A stretch of 64,000 nucleotides of DNA. It comes from Delphinus delphis. Its lineage: Eukaryota > Chordata > Mammalia > Artiodactyla > Delphinidae. The notes below the pieces were generated by a model. The model was not told the DNA's origin and made no database searches. It was given only the letters and a program-made list of their open reading frames with translations. The DNA is taken from NCBI RefSeq assembly GCF_949987515.2, contig NC_082697.1, positions 21,707,730 through 21,771,729 on the forward strand. The letters run 5' to 3'. The translations under genes and the position numbers were made by a program. Shown piece by piece: positions 46,970-58,320 of the stretch (within the stretch, counting starts at the first letter, position 1; every line of letters starts with the position of its first letter).

Positions 46970-48430
46970 AGACTGGCCCCATCTCACCAGGAGCAAATGG
47001 CATTTCACCCTTCCCTGTCCCTCTAGAAGCTTCCCCTCCATGTTCCCAGCCACTATTTCATACACTCTCCACTTTCCACAAAACACTGACCTTCCTCCCC
47101 ACCCTGCTCCCTTCCCACCGGGTGGTCCTGCCCCTGCTCCAGGGTGGGCACCACCTTGCCTCTGAACCCTTTTCCACCCGATGTCAGCAGGTCTTCCCCA
47201 GGTTCACCCCTCCCTCCTGGATCTCCAAGCCGTCATTCCCTGGGCAAAGGACCCCCAACCCCATCCAAACATGCTTGTGTAGCTGCTCCCTGGACCCCAC
47301 GCCCCTCCAGCTCCTGCCTCTCTCAACATCGTGGCAAATCTCCCATTTTCTTCCACCCTGCAAGCCGGGTCTACTCCCACTAAGACCCTGAAACCCTTCC
47401 CATCCAGGTCCCGGCGAATCCACAGCCGTCTCTCAGCCTTCACCTGACTTGGCTTCTCAACGCCTTTGGTACCATCAACCGTTGTCCCTTCTACAGCCTT
47501 GCCTGGGGTCCCTGGTGCCACCCTCTCCTGGCTCTCCCCTCACTCTCCACGTCCCTTGCCAAGACTTCCTCTGCCCTCAGCCCCGCAGTGTTGAAGTCCT
47601 TCACGGTGACCCAGAGCCCTTTGCTCACTCGCACCCCCTCCACACATCACTGTAAAGACCATCTACACACTGCTGCCGATTCCCAAATATCCAGCCCACC
47701 CAGTCAGGCGCTGGGCTCCAGATCCAGGTAACATCACCCACCTGATCTCACCTGTCTCGCTTGCCCTAAAATGTAGGGGTCGTCACCGCCCCCACTCCTC
47801 TCACACCTCTCCCGACCGTCAGAACCAAATCCAACCTGTTCAGTCTTGCTAATATTTCTTAGACCCACCCCCTCATTTCCATCCCCACTGCCTGGTCCAA
47901 GTGTTATTCTCACTCTGCCCATGACTATGATAACCCCTGACCTCTTCCCCCAGGTCCACTCTTGCTTAAAACAATCTCCACTGCTTTGGACAATCAGTGG
48001 CTCCTCACTGCTCTTAGCATAAAATCCATACTGCATGATTCTGACCTCTGACCTCTTTTCCAACCTCATCGCCCACCACTCTGCCCTTCACTCACTACAC
48101 TCCCACCACAAGGGCCCATTAACCCCTCACACATTATCCTCTTCTTCCTGCCTCAGGGCTTTTGCACATGCTCTTTCTACTGTTTGAACAAACCTCCCTT
48201 TGTACATGTCTCCCTCTGCTTCAGCCAGCTAACACCCATGATGGTTCTGCCTCAGCCCAAACATCACTTCTCTTGGGGAGCCTTCCTTGAAGTCCACAGC
48301 AAGCACCTGGTCTGTCTCCTTCATATCTTAGTTTTTGTAAGATTTCTTGTTAATATGGATCTTTTCACCTGCACATGGGGTGCTCCATGAGGACTGGGAC
48401 TGGGGCTGTCCTGTTCCCCAGCATAGATTT
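46970..48430 (+). repeat. L2 LINE segment, sense orientation
   Basis: Contains aacaatctccactgctttgg, cttttgcacatgctctttct, and ends with a reverse-of-typical L2 3' end (gactgggactggggctgtcc then agcatagattttcattaag). The orientation is opposite to most L2 copies here. Confidence 0.75.
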
Positions 48431-48446
48431 TCATTAAGTATTTTCT

Positions 48447-48580
48447 TTTCTTTTTTTTTTTTTTCTTTTGGCCATGCCTTGTGGCATGTGGTATCTTAGT
48501 TCCCCAACCAGGAATTGAACCCATGCCTCCTGCAGTGGAAGCTCGGAGTCTTAACCATTGGACCACCAGGGAAGTCCCTC
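48447..48580 (-). mobile_element. Short CHR-related SINE with target-site duplication
   Basis: T-rich left end, agttccccaaccaggaattg, and right end ccaccagggaagtcc. The flanks cattaagtattttctt (left) and cactaagtatcttctg (right) look like a drifted target duplication. Confidence 0.88.
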
Positions 48581-48619
48581 TCACTAAGTATCTTCTGATT
48601 GGCTAAATGTATCCAAGTG

Positions 48620-50560
48620 GAGATATTAACCGGCAGCACCCACATGCCAGGCAAAGATGCAAGAGGTACACGTGAAGATGCCAAAAGCCCTTGACCGCAT
48701 AGAGCTCATAAGCAAGTAGAGGAGACAGGCAACAGACAGGTGCACAAATAACTACATCCTTGGCCTTCAGTGATCATAGGTGTGATGATGAAATGAAGGA
48801 TGAGGGCAAAATGCTGAAAGTGGCCAGAGATCTTCCTTGCTGGTGAGGTGGGGGAAGGGTCAGGCTATCTAGATGGGATAAGCAGGGAAGGCCTCTCTGA
48901 GGAGGTGGCATTCGGTCAGAGATCTAAATGACACAAGAGAGTGAGTCATGTGAGGACCGGGGGAAGGAGGCATGCCAGAAAGAGGGAGTGTATTAGTTTG
49001 CTAGGGCTGCTGTAACAAGCAGAACGAATTTAAACAAAAGGAATTTATTGGCTCACAGTTCTGGGGGCTAGAGGTCCAAGACCAGGGTGTTGGCAGGCTT
49101 GGTTCCATCCAAGGGCTCTGAGGGAGAATCTATCCCACGCTTTCCTCCTAGCTTCTGGAGGTTTGCTGGCAATCTTTGGTATTCCTTGGCTTGTAGACAG
49201 ACATATCCCCCCAATCTCCACTTTCATTTTCACATGGTTTTTTTCCTGTCTGCATATCTGTGTCCAAATTTCTTATAAGGACATCAGTTACATTGTGTTA
49301 GGGGCCCACCCTAGTCCAGTGTGACCTCATCATAATTAATTACATCTTCAGTGACCTTATTTCCAAATAAGGCCACATTCAGAGATAATGGTGCTTATGA
49401 CTTCAATATATGAATTTGTGGGGACACAGTTCAACCCATAAGAGAGGGCCTCTAGAGCAAGGGCCCTGCAGTAGGACAAACTTGGTGTGTTCCCAGAACA
49501 CACAGCAAAGAGGCCAGGGTGGCTGCAACAGAGAGCAAGGATGATGCGGGGACAGGCAAGTACCTCAAGCTTGTTGAGCTTCTTATTTATTCTAAGTGCA
49601 GTGGGGAGCATCGTGGGTCTGAGATATGACTTCCATTTGTAAAGATCCTTCTGGCTGCCTTGTAGAGAATGACTGGCACAGAGTTGAATCTGTTTGTGGG
49701 AGCCCTTGCAACAAGAGAGGGGGTGAGAAGGCCCAACAAGAGTGCAATGGGAGACAAGACAATGTTACAGAAAGGACAGGCTCCAAAGGTGAGCTGGAGG
49801 AGCCAGAAGGCCAGCAGGATTTCTGGAGTCAGTGGCTCTGGGGACCAAGGAAAAGATGAACAGGAAGGCCTGAGCCATCTGTGTACACCCAAGCAGGGAG
49901 GAGACCGAGAGGTGTCCGGCACGGTTGGCATCCAGGGAGCTTTAGGTGTCCGGGTCTACAGCTCAGAGACCAAATCTAACCCAGAGCTCAGGTGGGGAAG
50001 GAGGAGACAGTCCATGAAGGTGAGGACACAGTCCACGAAGCTGAGGACACACTGTGGAGAGGAATCCAGGGGCCTTTCCCTAGAACAGGGTGCTGGATGC
50101 AGGGAGAGAAGCCCAGCAAGGGGACTGGGGAAGGTCTAGATGGGGTCAGGGAGACAGGAGAGGATGATGTGCCAAGGGAAGGAGGAGGGCGTTTCAGGAA
50201 GGTGGGAGCTGTCACCCGTGGGCTGTGAGCAGAAAGGTTGAAATGGAGGAGATGAGGAAAGAATGGTGACCCTTGGGCTTGGCAGCTGGGAAGCTTTGGG
50301 GAACCACTGTGAGAGGAGCTGGTCAGGAGAGGGAGTCGGGGGGACAACTGGTTGGGAATCCCCCTGCCACCCCAAGAAGGGAAAGGCAGGAAAGGGAGAG
50401 GTGGGGAGGTAGGGGCCAGTGGGAACCTGATCTCTGGAAAGGGAAATTTGATATGCTAGTTTTCCGAGAAGACACGTCAGGGACATTGAGCAAGTAGGGA
50501 TGTGACAACTAGGGACCAGATGGGGCCAAGGGTGTAGGTAGGGGGATTATCATTGGACAC
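48620..50560 (-). repeat. L2 LINE, antisense, with an inserted older element
   Basis: L2 phrases in reverse are at 48640-48980 and 49450-50300 (for example gatccttctggctgccttgt). The stretch 48985-49443 is a separate insertion. Confidence 0.6.
48985..49443. repeat. Interspersed repeat starting tattagtttgctagggctgc
   Basis: This is a common mammalian element ending with aatttgtggggacacagttc and aacccataag. I recognise the sequence but not its family name with certainty; an old LTR is likely. Confidence 0.6.
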
Positions 50561-50760
50561 GTGTTAAGTCCAACACCTAATTAAACCGCCTCTCTTCCTG
50601 GAAAGCTTGATCTCTTCTGTGTTCCTCTCCATGGTGATGGGGCCCCACGTAGGTACCAGTTCCGTCTAGCATCATGGCTGGGGTCATGTGTTCCCACCTT
50701 CTGTCACCCTTGCCCACTTGCAACAGTCAGTAAAACCGATGAGTGCTGGATATATTTAGT
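50560..50760. repeat. Dispersed duplicated block, copy 6 (partial)
   Basis: Shares aattaaaccgcctctcttcc, aagcttgatctcttctgtgt, ttgcaacagtcagtaa and a gctggatatattt end with the other copies, in weak form. Confidence 0.5.
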
Positions 50761-51670
50761 TGTGTATTAAAGCTTAGTACACAAATAGTACAGCGGGCAA
50801 ATCTGAAGTGTGCAGCTCAATGATTTTTAAATTATGAACACATCCATGAAACCACCACTCAGATCAAGACAAAAACAATTTCATCCTCCTAGAAGTCTCC
50901 CAGTTAGCACCCACCATCCAGAAGTTATTATTATCCTGACTTCTATCACCCAACAGTGGTTTTGCTCATTCTTGAACTTCACATGAATGGAACCGGTGTA
51001 TACAGTTTTGACAAATGCATATAGTTGAATAAGTGCCACCATTTCATCCCCCACCCCTCAAATTCCCTCAAGCACCACCAGCCCCTAGCCACCCCTGATC
51101 TGTTCTCTTCCTGCCTTTTCCGGAATATCCTATAAATGGAATCACAGAGGGTGTAGCTTTTCTGGGTCTGGCTCTTTTGCTTATCATAATGCATTGGAGA
51201 TTCATCCATGTTGCTGTGTGTTTCAGTATTTGTTCTCTTTTATTGCTGAGAACTGTTCCATTGGATGGATGTATCATAGTTTTTGTTGTTATCTTTTTAA
51301 TCTCTTTACCAGTTGAAGGATATTTGGGTTGTTTCTAGTTTGGGACAATTGTGGACAAAATTGCTATAAACATCTATGTAGAGGTGTTTATGTAGAAAAA
51401 AGTTTTCATTTCTCTAGGGCAGACGCCCAGGAGGGGATTGCTATGTTATATGGTAAAGTATATGTGTAACTTACAAGAAACTGTAAACAGTTTTCAAAGG
51501 CTGTGCCATTTTGCATTGACCCCAGGAATGTATGAGAGTTCCAGTTGCTCCTCATCCCTGACAGCACTTCATATCATTAAGTTTTGTTTTGTTTTGTTTT
51601 GTTTTGTTTTCATTTTAGCCATCCCTGTGGGTATGTAGTGGTTCATGTCTTTTGTCCATGTCCTTACTGG
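50760..51670 (-). repeat. L1 LINE 3' half, antisense
   Basis: Contains accactcagatcaagacaaa, ttcatccatgttgctgtgtg, attgctatgttatatggtaa, and aatgtatgagagttccagtt, the standard reversed L1 sequence. A (GTTTT)n run sits at 51581-51610. Confidence 0.85.
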
Positions 51671-51904
51671 GTTGACTGGGAGGGTTTTGAGTGGAGGAAG
51701 GGTATGATCAGATGTCAGATGTGTGTTCGAGGGCTGGCTGGAGGGGACCAGGATGGATGAGCCTGTATCCTGGGATATGGGAGGAGTGGGTGCATTGTCT
51801 GGCCACACCAGGGGTGACCCTGAGGATGCAGAGAGTGAAAGAATCTGAAAGGGGCTGCAAACATGTTCAGGAGGAGCTGGTAAGCCTTGGCTGTTGGGTT
51901 TTGT

Positions 51905-52238
51905 TTTTTTTAATAAATTTATTTATTTATTTATTTTTGGCTGCGGTGAGTCTTCGTTGTTGCACACGCTTTTCTCTAGTTGCAGCGAGCGGGGGCTACT
52001 CTTCGTTGCGGTGCACGGGCTTCTCACTGCGGTGGCTTCTCTTGTTGCAGAACACGGGCTCTAGGCGTGTGAACTTCGGTAGTTGTGGCTTGCGGGCTCT
52101 AGAGTGCAGGCTCAGTAGTTGTGGTTCACGGGCTTAGTTGCTCCGCGGCATGTGGGATCTTCCTGGATCAGGGATCGAACCGTTGTCCCCTGCATTGGCA
52201 GGCGGCTTCTTAACCACTGCACCATCAGGGAAGTCCCT
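51905..52238 (-). mobile_element. Longer CHR-family SINE (CHR-1-like)
   Basis: A (TTTA)n left end, ggctgcggtgagtcttcgtt, gctctaggcgtgtgaact and right end ccatcagggaagtcc. Confidence 0.88.
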
Positions 52239-52239
52239 G

Positions 52240-53430
52240 GGCAGTTTTAATTAAGGATCTGGTGCTCAGAGCTGGGCACAGAAACTGGGCGCGGAGAGAG
52301 GAGTTGGAAGGAAGAAGACTTAGAGGCTTGGAGCGCAGGGAAGGGGAGCCACAGAGGGTGGAGAGAAGGTCGACAGAGATGGGGAGGGAAACCAGGAGAC
52401 AGGTAGGCGCTGAGGAGACCCAGGGACAACATATTTGAGGAAGAAAAGGTGGTTGGCGATCTCGGATGTTGCCGAGTTAAGCTGCTGACTGTGACCTCGC
52501 CGAACAGGCTGATGAAATTGGCCAGGAAGGTTTCGATTGCCGGAGGACCTGGAGCAAGACCGGAAGGGGCAGCCCGAGGAGGCGGACTGGGGGCAGACGG
52601 GGCGGGAGGAGAGAGGGAGGCTGTTGTCAGAGGGAAGAAACAGGCCGGGAGCAGTGAGGGCGTGGGGCGGGGCATGTTGACGGGATCCAGGCCAGGTGGC
52701 AGGATTAGTTTTAAACAATACCTCAGTGTTGGGCTGAGCTGCCTGAGGTGAATTAATTAAGTTCTCAGCGGGAAACTTTATCCCTCTGTCCTGGGTGAAC
52801 CTCCTGGGGTCCCGAATGCTCCCCGGGAAGGGCAGGTTGCGTCCTGCCTGGGGCCCCCGCTAGCTGTCCCGCATAACTGTGGCCCGCATCGAAAGCCCCC
52901 AAGAGGGCGAGTGGGCAAGCAAGCCCCTGGGAGCCCTTGGGAGCACCAACTTGGGGGTAGAAGGTGAGGATAGCAGGCAGGGGTGGAGGCAGCTTGGTGG
53001 AGATGCTTGTCCAGGAAGGCGAGGAGAGGGATCTACTGAAGGCAGAGGCGGTGGGATGGGAGCCGCTGAGAATTTTTATGGGCAGAGAGAAAAAAGCCGG
53101 TAGAGTGGGAGAAATCGGAGGAAGAAGAAGAAAGGGGGTGTGAGGCCCAAGAGGAGATGGGCAAGGGACAGCTGGCCTTAGACATACGAAAGTGCTGGCA
53201 GATGGCTCCAGAGACGTTTGGGATGGGAGTAGGAGGAACCGGTGCCCCCGCAAAGGCCTCTGTTTCCTCCATGGAGCGGGAACCCAGGTTGACTGTTGAG
53301 TCTGGGGGGATATGGGGCACGGGGCTGCGGGGGCTCAGGCAGAACAGCTGTTGCAAGGTTGGAAAGGGAAAGAGTTTGGGGACCACTTGAGGGGTTGCTG
53401 AGCTGCATTTAAGACCCAGCTGAGGTTGGA
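52240..53430 (-). repeat. L2-derived DNA, antisense
   Basis: G- and A-rich on the plus strand. Phrases such as gatgttgccgagttaagctg and tttcgattgccggaggac fit decayed L2 in reverse, but similarity is weak. Confidence 0.45.
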
Positions 53431-53559
53431 GAAAATTAATCTCTGTTGGCGCCAATCAGCATGGTGATGTGATTTTCGCCTGCCGAACTTGGCAGCCCAG
53501 AGGTGGAATGGAGAAAACAGATGGTTTTCTTAGCTTCTGCTCATCCACCTTCTAGTTTA

Positions 53560-53900
53560 ATCTGCTGGCAACCCTGGCCACCTCTGATTTACAGATGGGG
53601 AAACTAAGGCCCAGGGAGAAGAGACCACGTGCCCGGAGTGTTGCAACATGGAAGTAAGGTGGGGCCGAGCCCAGGGACCTGAACCCTGCTTGGGGCAACC
53701 CCCATGGCCCTACTACCTTCTGCTGGCTTGCAGCTCCCTGCCTCCCAACCCAAATACTCACTGAACCCACTCCATTGTGTGCCCAGAACTGCTCAGCTCA
53801 GCTTTGCCTGCTCACTAAAACCTCTCCCCCAGGGACCAGGAGGAAACAGAGGCTCAGAGATGACACGTGATTGGTCCAGGGTCACACAGCATGTGAATCA
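53560..53900 (-). repeat. MIR SINE fragments (two)
   Basis: Reversed MIR cores are at 53590-53650 (tttacagatggggaaactaa) and 53840-53895 (aggctcagagatgacacgtg then gtccagggtcacacagc). Confidence 0.7.
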
Positions 53901-53904
53901 ATAT

Positions 53905-55225
53905 TGTTAAGATGTCAGTTCTCTCCAAATTGGTGTATAGATTCAACACAATTGCAGTCAAAATACTAGTAGGCTTTTTGTAGACATTGACAAACTAATT
54001 CTAAAACAAATATAGAAATGCAAAGGATCTAGAATAGTCTAAACAATTTTGAGAAAAAAAGAACGAAGTAGGAGGACTTGCACTACTTAGTTTCCAGACT
54101 TACTATGAACCTATAGTAATCAAGACAATGTGGTATTGGCCTATGGATAAATGGCATAGAACCACATATATATAGTCTATTGGCGTTTGGACAAGAGCGC
54201 TGAGGCAATCAATGGGGAAAGGATGATTTTTCTCAAATGGTACGGGAACAATCGGACACCCATATGAAAAAAAATTGACTTCAACTCTTACCTCACACCA
54301 TAGCCCGAACACATAAAGAACTTTTACAATTCAATAATAAGATAGTCAAGCTGTTTTTGTTTTTAATTGGCAAAGATTTGGACAGATATTTCACCAAAGA
54401 AGATATATGAGTGGCAGATAAGCACGAGAAAAGATGCTCAACATCATTAGTTATTCCAAAGATGCAAATTAAAACCACAGTGAGATACCACTACACAGCC
54501 ACTAGAATGGCTAAAATGAAAAAGACTGACAATATCAAATGTTGACAAGAATGTGGAGCAACTGGAACTCTCATACACAGCTAGTGGGAGTACAACCACC
54601 TTGGAAAGCATTTTGGCAGTTTCTCATAAAGTTAAACATGCACTAACCATTCAATCTAGCAATTCCACTCCTATATGTTCACCCAAGAGAAATGAAAAAC
54701 ATGTGAATAAAATGAAACACACAAAGACCAGCTCTCAAACATCATAGTAGATTTATTTGTAATGACCTAAAACTAGAGGGAAAAAAAACAAATGTTCATC
54801 AACATGCAAAAGGTTAAGTAAATTTCTATATATTTACACAAAGGACTACTACTCAGCAATAAAAAAGAAAAAAAATTATTGATACATCCAACAACATGGA
54901 TAAAATCTCAAAAACATTATGCTGAGCAAAGTCAGATGCAAAATAGAATACACTCCATGATTCTATTTACATGAAACTCAGGAAACTGCAAATCTAATCT
55001 ATAATGATGGAAAAGAGATGATTGGTTACTTGGGGTGGGGAATGGTAGGAGACTGACTGTCAAGGGGCATTGAGAGGAATCTCTGGGGGGATGGAAAATT
55101 CTATATCTTGATTGTAGTGGTGGTTACACTGCTGTAATAGTTTCAAAACTCATCGAAATGTACACTTAAAATGGACACATTTCATTGCATGTAAATTATA
55201 CCTCAGTAATTTTATTATACCTCAG
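53905..55225 (+). repeat. L1 LINE ORF2/3' fragment, sense
   Basis: Contains tctccaaattggtgtataga, caatgtggtattggcctatg, gtgagataccactacacagc and ends gtaaattatacctcagtaat. It is decayed with multiple stops. Confidence 0.85.
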
Positions 55226-55646
55226 AAATATTATTTAAATTGTCAACATGAGAAAAATTAGAACTCTGTGGACCTCCCTTATACTTACTTTATGATTTAC
55301 CAATTGGTTTTATTTATTGTTGGGGTAGAGGAGCCATAATCTTGAAACCTCTGAAGGCCTTAATCCAGCCCTGGAAGGCTTGTGAGGACCAGATACTTGG
55401 AACTTGGCCAGGCATTCCCACCTCTTCCCCACCCTAGCCTAGAACAACCCCAGCAGTTGGTCCAAGATGTATTGGACATCTACAGAATACCACCTCAACT
55501 TAAATCCACCATGAACCCCATAGTTGTGCTGGCCCATCCCCACTGGGGGTGCAGAAGTGAACAAGCAGGCAAAATTCCCTGCCCTCATCAAGTTTTTATG
55601 TTGGTGGAAGGAGACAGGCGACAAGCAAAACAAAAAAGTAAATATA

Positions 55647-55850
55647 GGGGCTTCCATGGTGGCGCAGTGGTTGGGGGTCCGCCAGCCGATGAAGGGAACA
55701 TGGGTTCGTGCCCCGGTCCGGGAGGATCCCACGTGCCGCGGAGCGGCTGGGCCCGTGAGCCATGGCCGCTGAGCCTGTGCGTCTGGAGCCTGTGCTCCGC
55801 AACGGGAGAGGCCACAGCAGTGAGAGGCCCGCGTACCGCAAAAAAAAAAC
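55647..55850 (+). mobile_element. CHR-2 type cetacean SINE with target-site duplication
   Basis: Full-length element with a 14-bp duplication aaaaagtaaatata at 55633-55646 and 55851-55864. Confidence 0.94.
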
Positions 55851-56232
55851 AAAAAGTAAATATATCACAGAGAGAAATGTACACGGTAATGAGCATTGCA
55901 AGTTGTGACTCTAAGTAGGCGCCATCCACTTAGAATTCACTGAGAAGATAAAATTTGAACAAACACCCGTGAAGTGAACGAGTTAGCCACATTGATATCA
56001 GTCTTCCAGTCGAAGACTGAAAACAGTCTTCCAGGCAAAGTGAACGGCCAGTGCAAAGGCCCTGTGGACAGATCATGACTATCAGCACCTCACTAACCAA
56101 TAAAGAGCCTTCATGCAAATTAGAAAAAGGCATCCTGGATGAGGAGCAAGGACTTGATTCACCCTTCTGCCAGAATCTAGACAAAATTTTAGAAAAAAAT
56201 GATTTTCAGATATTGGACAAAAAGCAAAATAA

Positions 56233-56435
56233 GGGCTTCCCCGGTGGCGCGGTGGTTGAGAGTCCGCCTGCCGATGCAGGGGACGTGGGTTCGTGCCCTG
56301 GTCTGGGAGGATCCCACATGCTGCGGAGCGGTGGGCCTGTGAGCCATGGCCGCTGGGCCTGCGTGTCTGGAGCCTGTGCTCCCCAATGGGAGAGGCCACA
56401 ACAGTGAGAGGCCCGCGTACCAAAAAAAAAAAAAA
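56233..56435 (+). mobile_element. CHR-2 type cetacean SINE with target-site duplication
   Basis: Full-length element in the same orientation as the copy 380 bp upstream. The flanks aaaagcaaaataag (left) and aaaagcaacataag (right) differ by one base. Confidence 0.93.
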
Positions 56436-56439
56436 AAAA

Positions 56440-57290
56440 GCAACATAAGATAGTGATCCCTGAGAAAAAGTTAAGCAAATAAGGTGAGCCCTACAACTGA
56501 GCCAGCTCTCTACCTGGACACATCTTGAGTGTAGAGGAGGGAAACCCAAACAGAGCCCGGGGTACTGCTGAGCTGGTCTTTGAGACAGAGATCAAAGTTC
56601 AGGTAGGCTGAGTTAATTTGTAAATTGAAGCTCAGAGTATCTGACGGGAGGAAGCTATGCAGAAAAATAGCTCCAGCAATCTACCTAGGGGTCCCCTTGA
56701 ATCATTCCTAAGTGCGAGGTTTGCATATGTAGAGTGAAACTCCATGAGGCCAGGCAAAGAAAGACAGGGGAATTTTAAGCTGAACAAGGCCCAGATCTCA
56801 TACAGGGTGGGGGGACCTTCATGTGTAGACCAGCCAGAGATTGAGTCCTCAATGATCTGATGAAGCATTCGATCGTGCCTTAGTAGAAGGGATAAACTAT
56901 CCCATGAGTGAAGGCTACCCACCCTGAAAGAGCTTAACAATGAACCTCAAGATGATCAAAGTAATTAACAGGTAATGTAATCGCATGGCACGTCTTAAAG
57001 GAAGACAACAAAAACCCAGACAATCAACAGTGCAACATTCACAGTGTTCGGCATCCAATCAAACATTCTCAGACGGGCCAAGAAACTGAACATGTGACCC
57101 GTAACTAGGAGTAAATCAGTAAATAGAAATAGATCCAAAAATAACACAGATGGTGGAAGAGCAGGCAAGAATGTTAAAGGGGCTTTTGTATCTATGTCTT
57201 TAAAAGAAAAAGGCAGCCTTCCTTCTAGGCAAAGGGAACCCCAAACCAGAGCTCATGGCTTGGAGAACAGAACAAGGCATGGACACTCTC
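56440..57290 (+). repeat. Possible ancient L1-related sequence
   Basis: Text such as gttcggcatccaatcaaaca and gaaatagatccaaaaataac resembles 5' parts of old mammalian L1 elements. No open frame is usable. Confidence 0.45.
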
Positions 57291-58066
57291 AGCCAGGTGC
57301 CCTCATGAAGGGTGCGTCTTAACCTCAGGTGACAGCCCTGGCGTCTCTCTGTTCAGGGGACACCAAGGAGGCTGGCGTGGCTGCAGCAACATGAGCGAGG
57401 GGGAGGGGAGGAGGGGAGGAGGGCAGAGGTAAAGGGCAGATAGACTAGGGAAGGCCTGTGGGCCACCGCGAGGATATCGGCTTTTACTCAAGTGACACGG
57501 GAACTACGCGAGGACTTGAGCAAAGAAGACTCGCGATCTCTCTGGAAGTTAATGGGGGATGAAGAGGAGGGGGTGACAGTGGGGGCTGGAGGACCACGGA
57601 GGAGGCCTCTTCAGTGAACCCAACACAAGTTGCTGGAGCCTGGCCAGAGCTGGGGGCTAAAGGGGTTGGGATTCAAGGGGTCTTGGAGCAGCCCCGAGGA
57701 AGGAGACTCCACGGGAAGAGGGGACGGACAGCTCTGGGCAACCAAAGGGGGAGGAGCCAGAGACGACTTGGGCTCCTGGTTGCTGGCGCAGAGAAGAAGA
57801 GAAGTACCTCCCGGGGTGAAGCTGATGCAGTGGGTTTGCAGCACCTGGGGCAGGTCCAGCCAACGCTGGCTCCAAGTCTATGGCTTGAGAGATAGAGAAC
57901 AAAGGATGAGGGTCTTGGCTGCAGGAGCAGGTGGGAGATGTCAGCACAGAGGGCAGGGGGTCAGCTCCCCCGGGGAGTGTGCAGGGGTGAGAGGAGGGGG
58001 AGGGAAGGAAGAGACAGGACAGAGAGACAGACAGACCCTGCCCAGAGCTAACACGCATGCTGTTGG

Positions 58067-58090
58067 CAGATGGATGGATGGATGGATGGG
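58067..58090. repeat. (ATGG)n microsatellite
   Basis: About six ATGG units, with a related but shorter run near 61600 in the second duplicate. Confidence 0.9.
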
Positions 58091-58174
58091 CAGACAGATG
58101 AAATGACCGTGACAGTGACAGCGAGGGTGGGAGCCAATCCCAACCAGGTCTTGGAGAGACGTGACCCACTGGCA

Positions 58175-58320
58175 AGTGCACACATGTAAACACACAGAGA
58201 CACACGCACAGTGAAACACACACACACAGCAAAACTCTACAAACTCCAGAAAGAGAGGAGTGAAGGAAGGGCCGCAGACGCGCGCGCGCATACACGCACA
58301 CGCACACGCACATGCACAGC
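58175..58320. repeat. CA- and CG-rich simple-sequence region
   Basis: CACA runs alternate with a CGCGCGCG stretch (58279-58289). The counterpart in the second duplicate is at 61795-61860. Confidence 0.85.
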
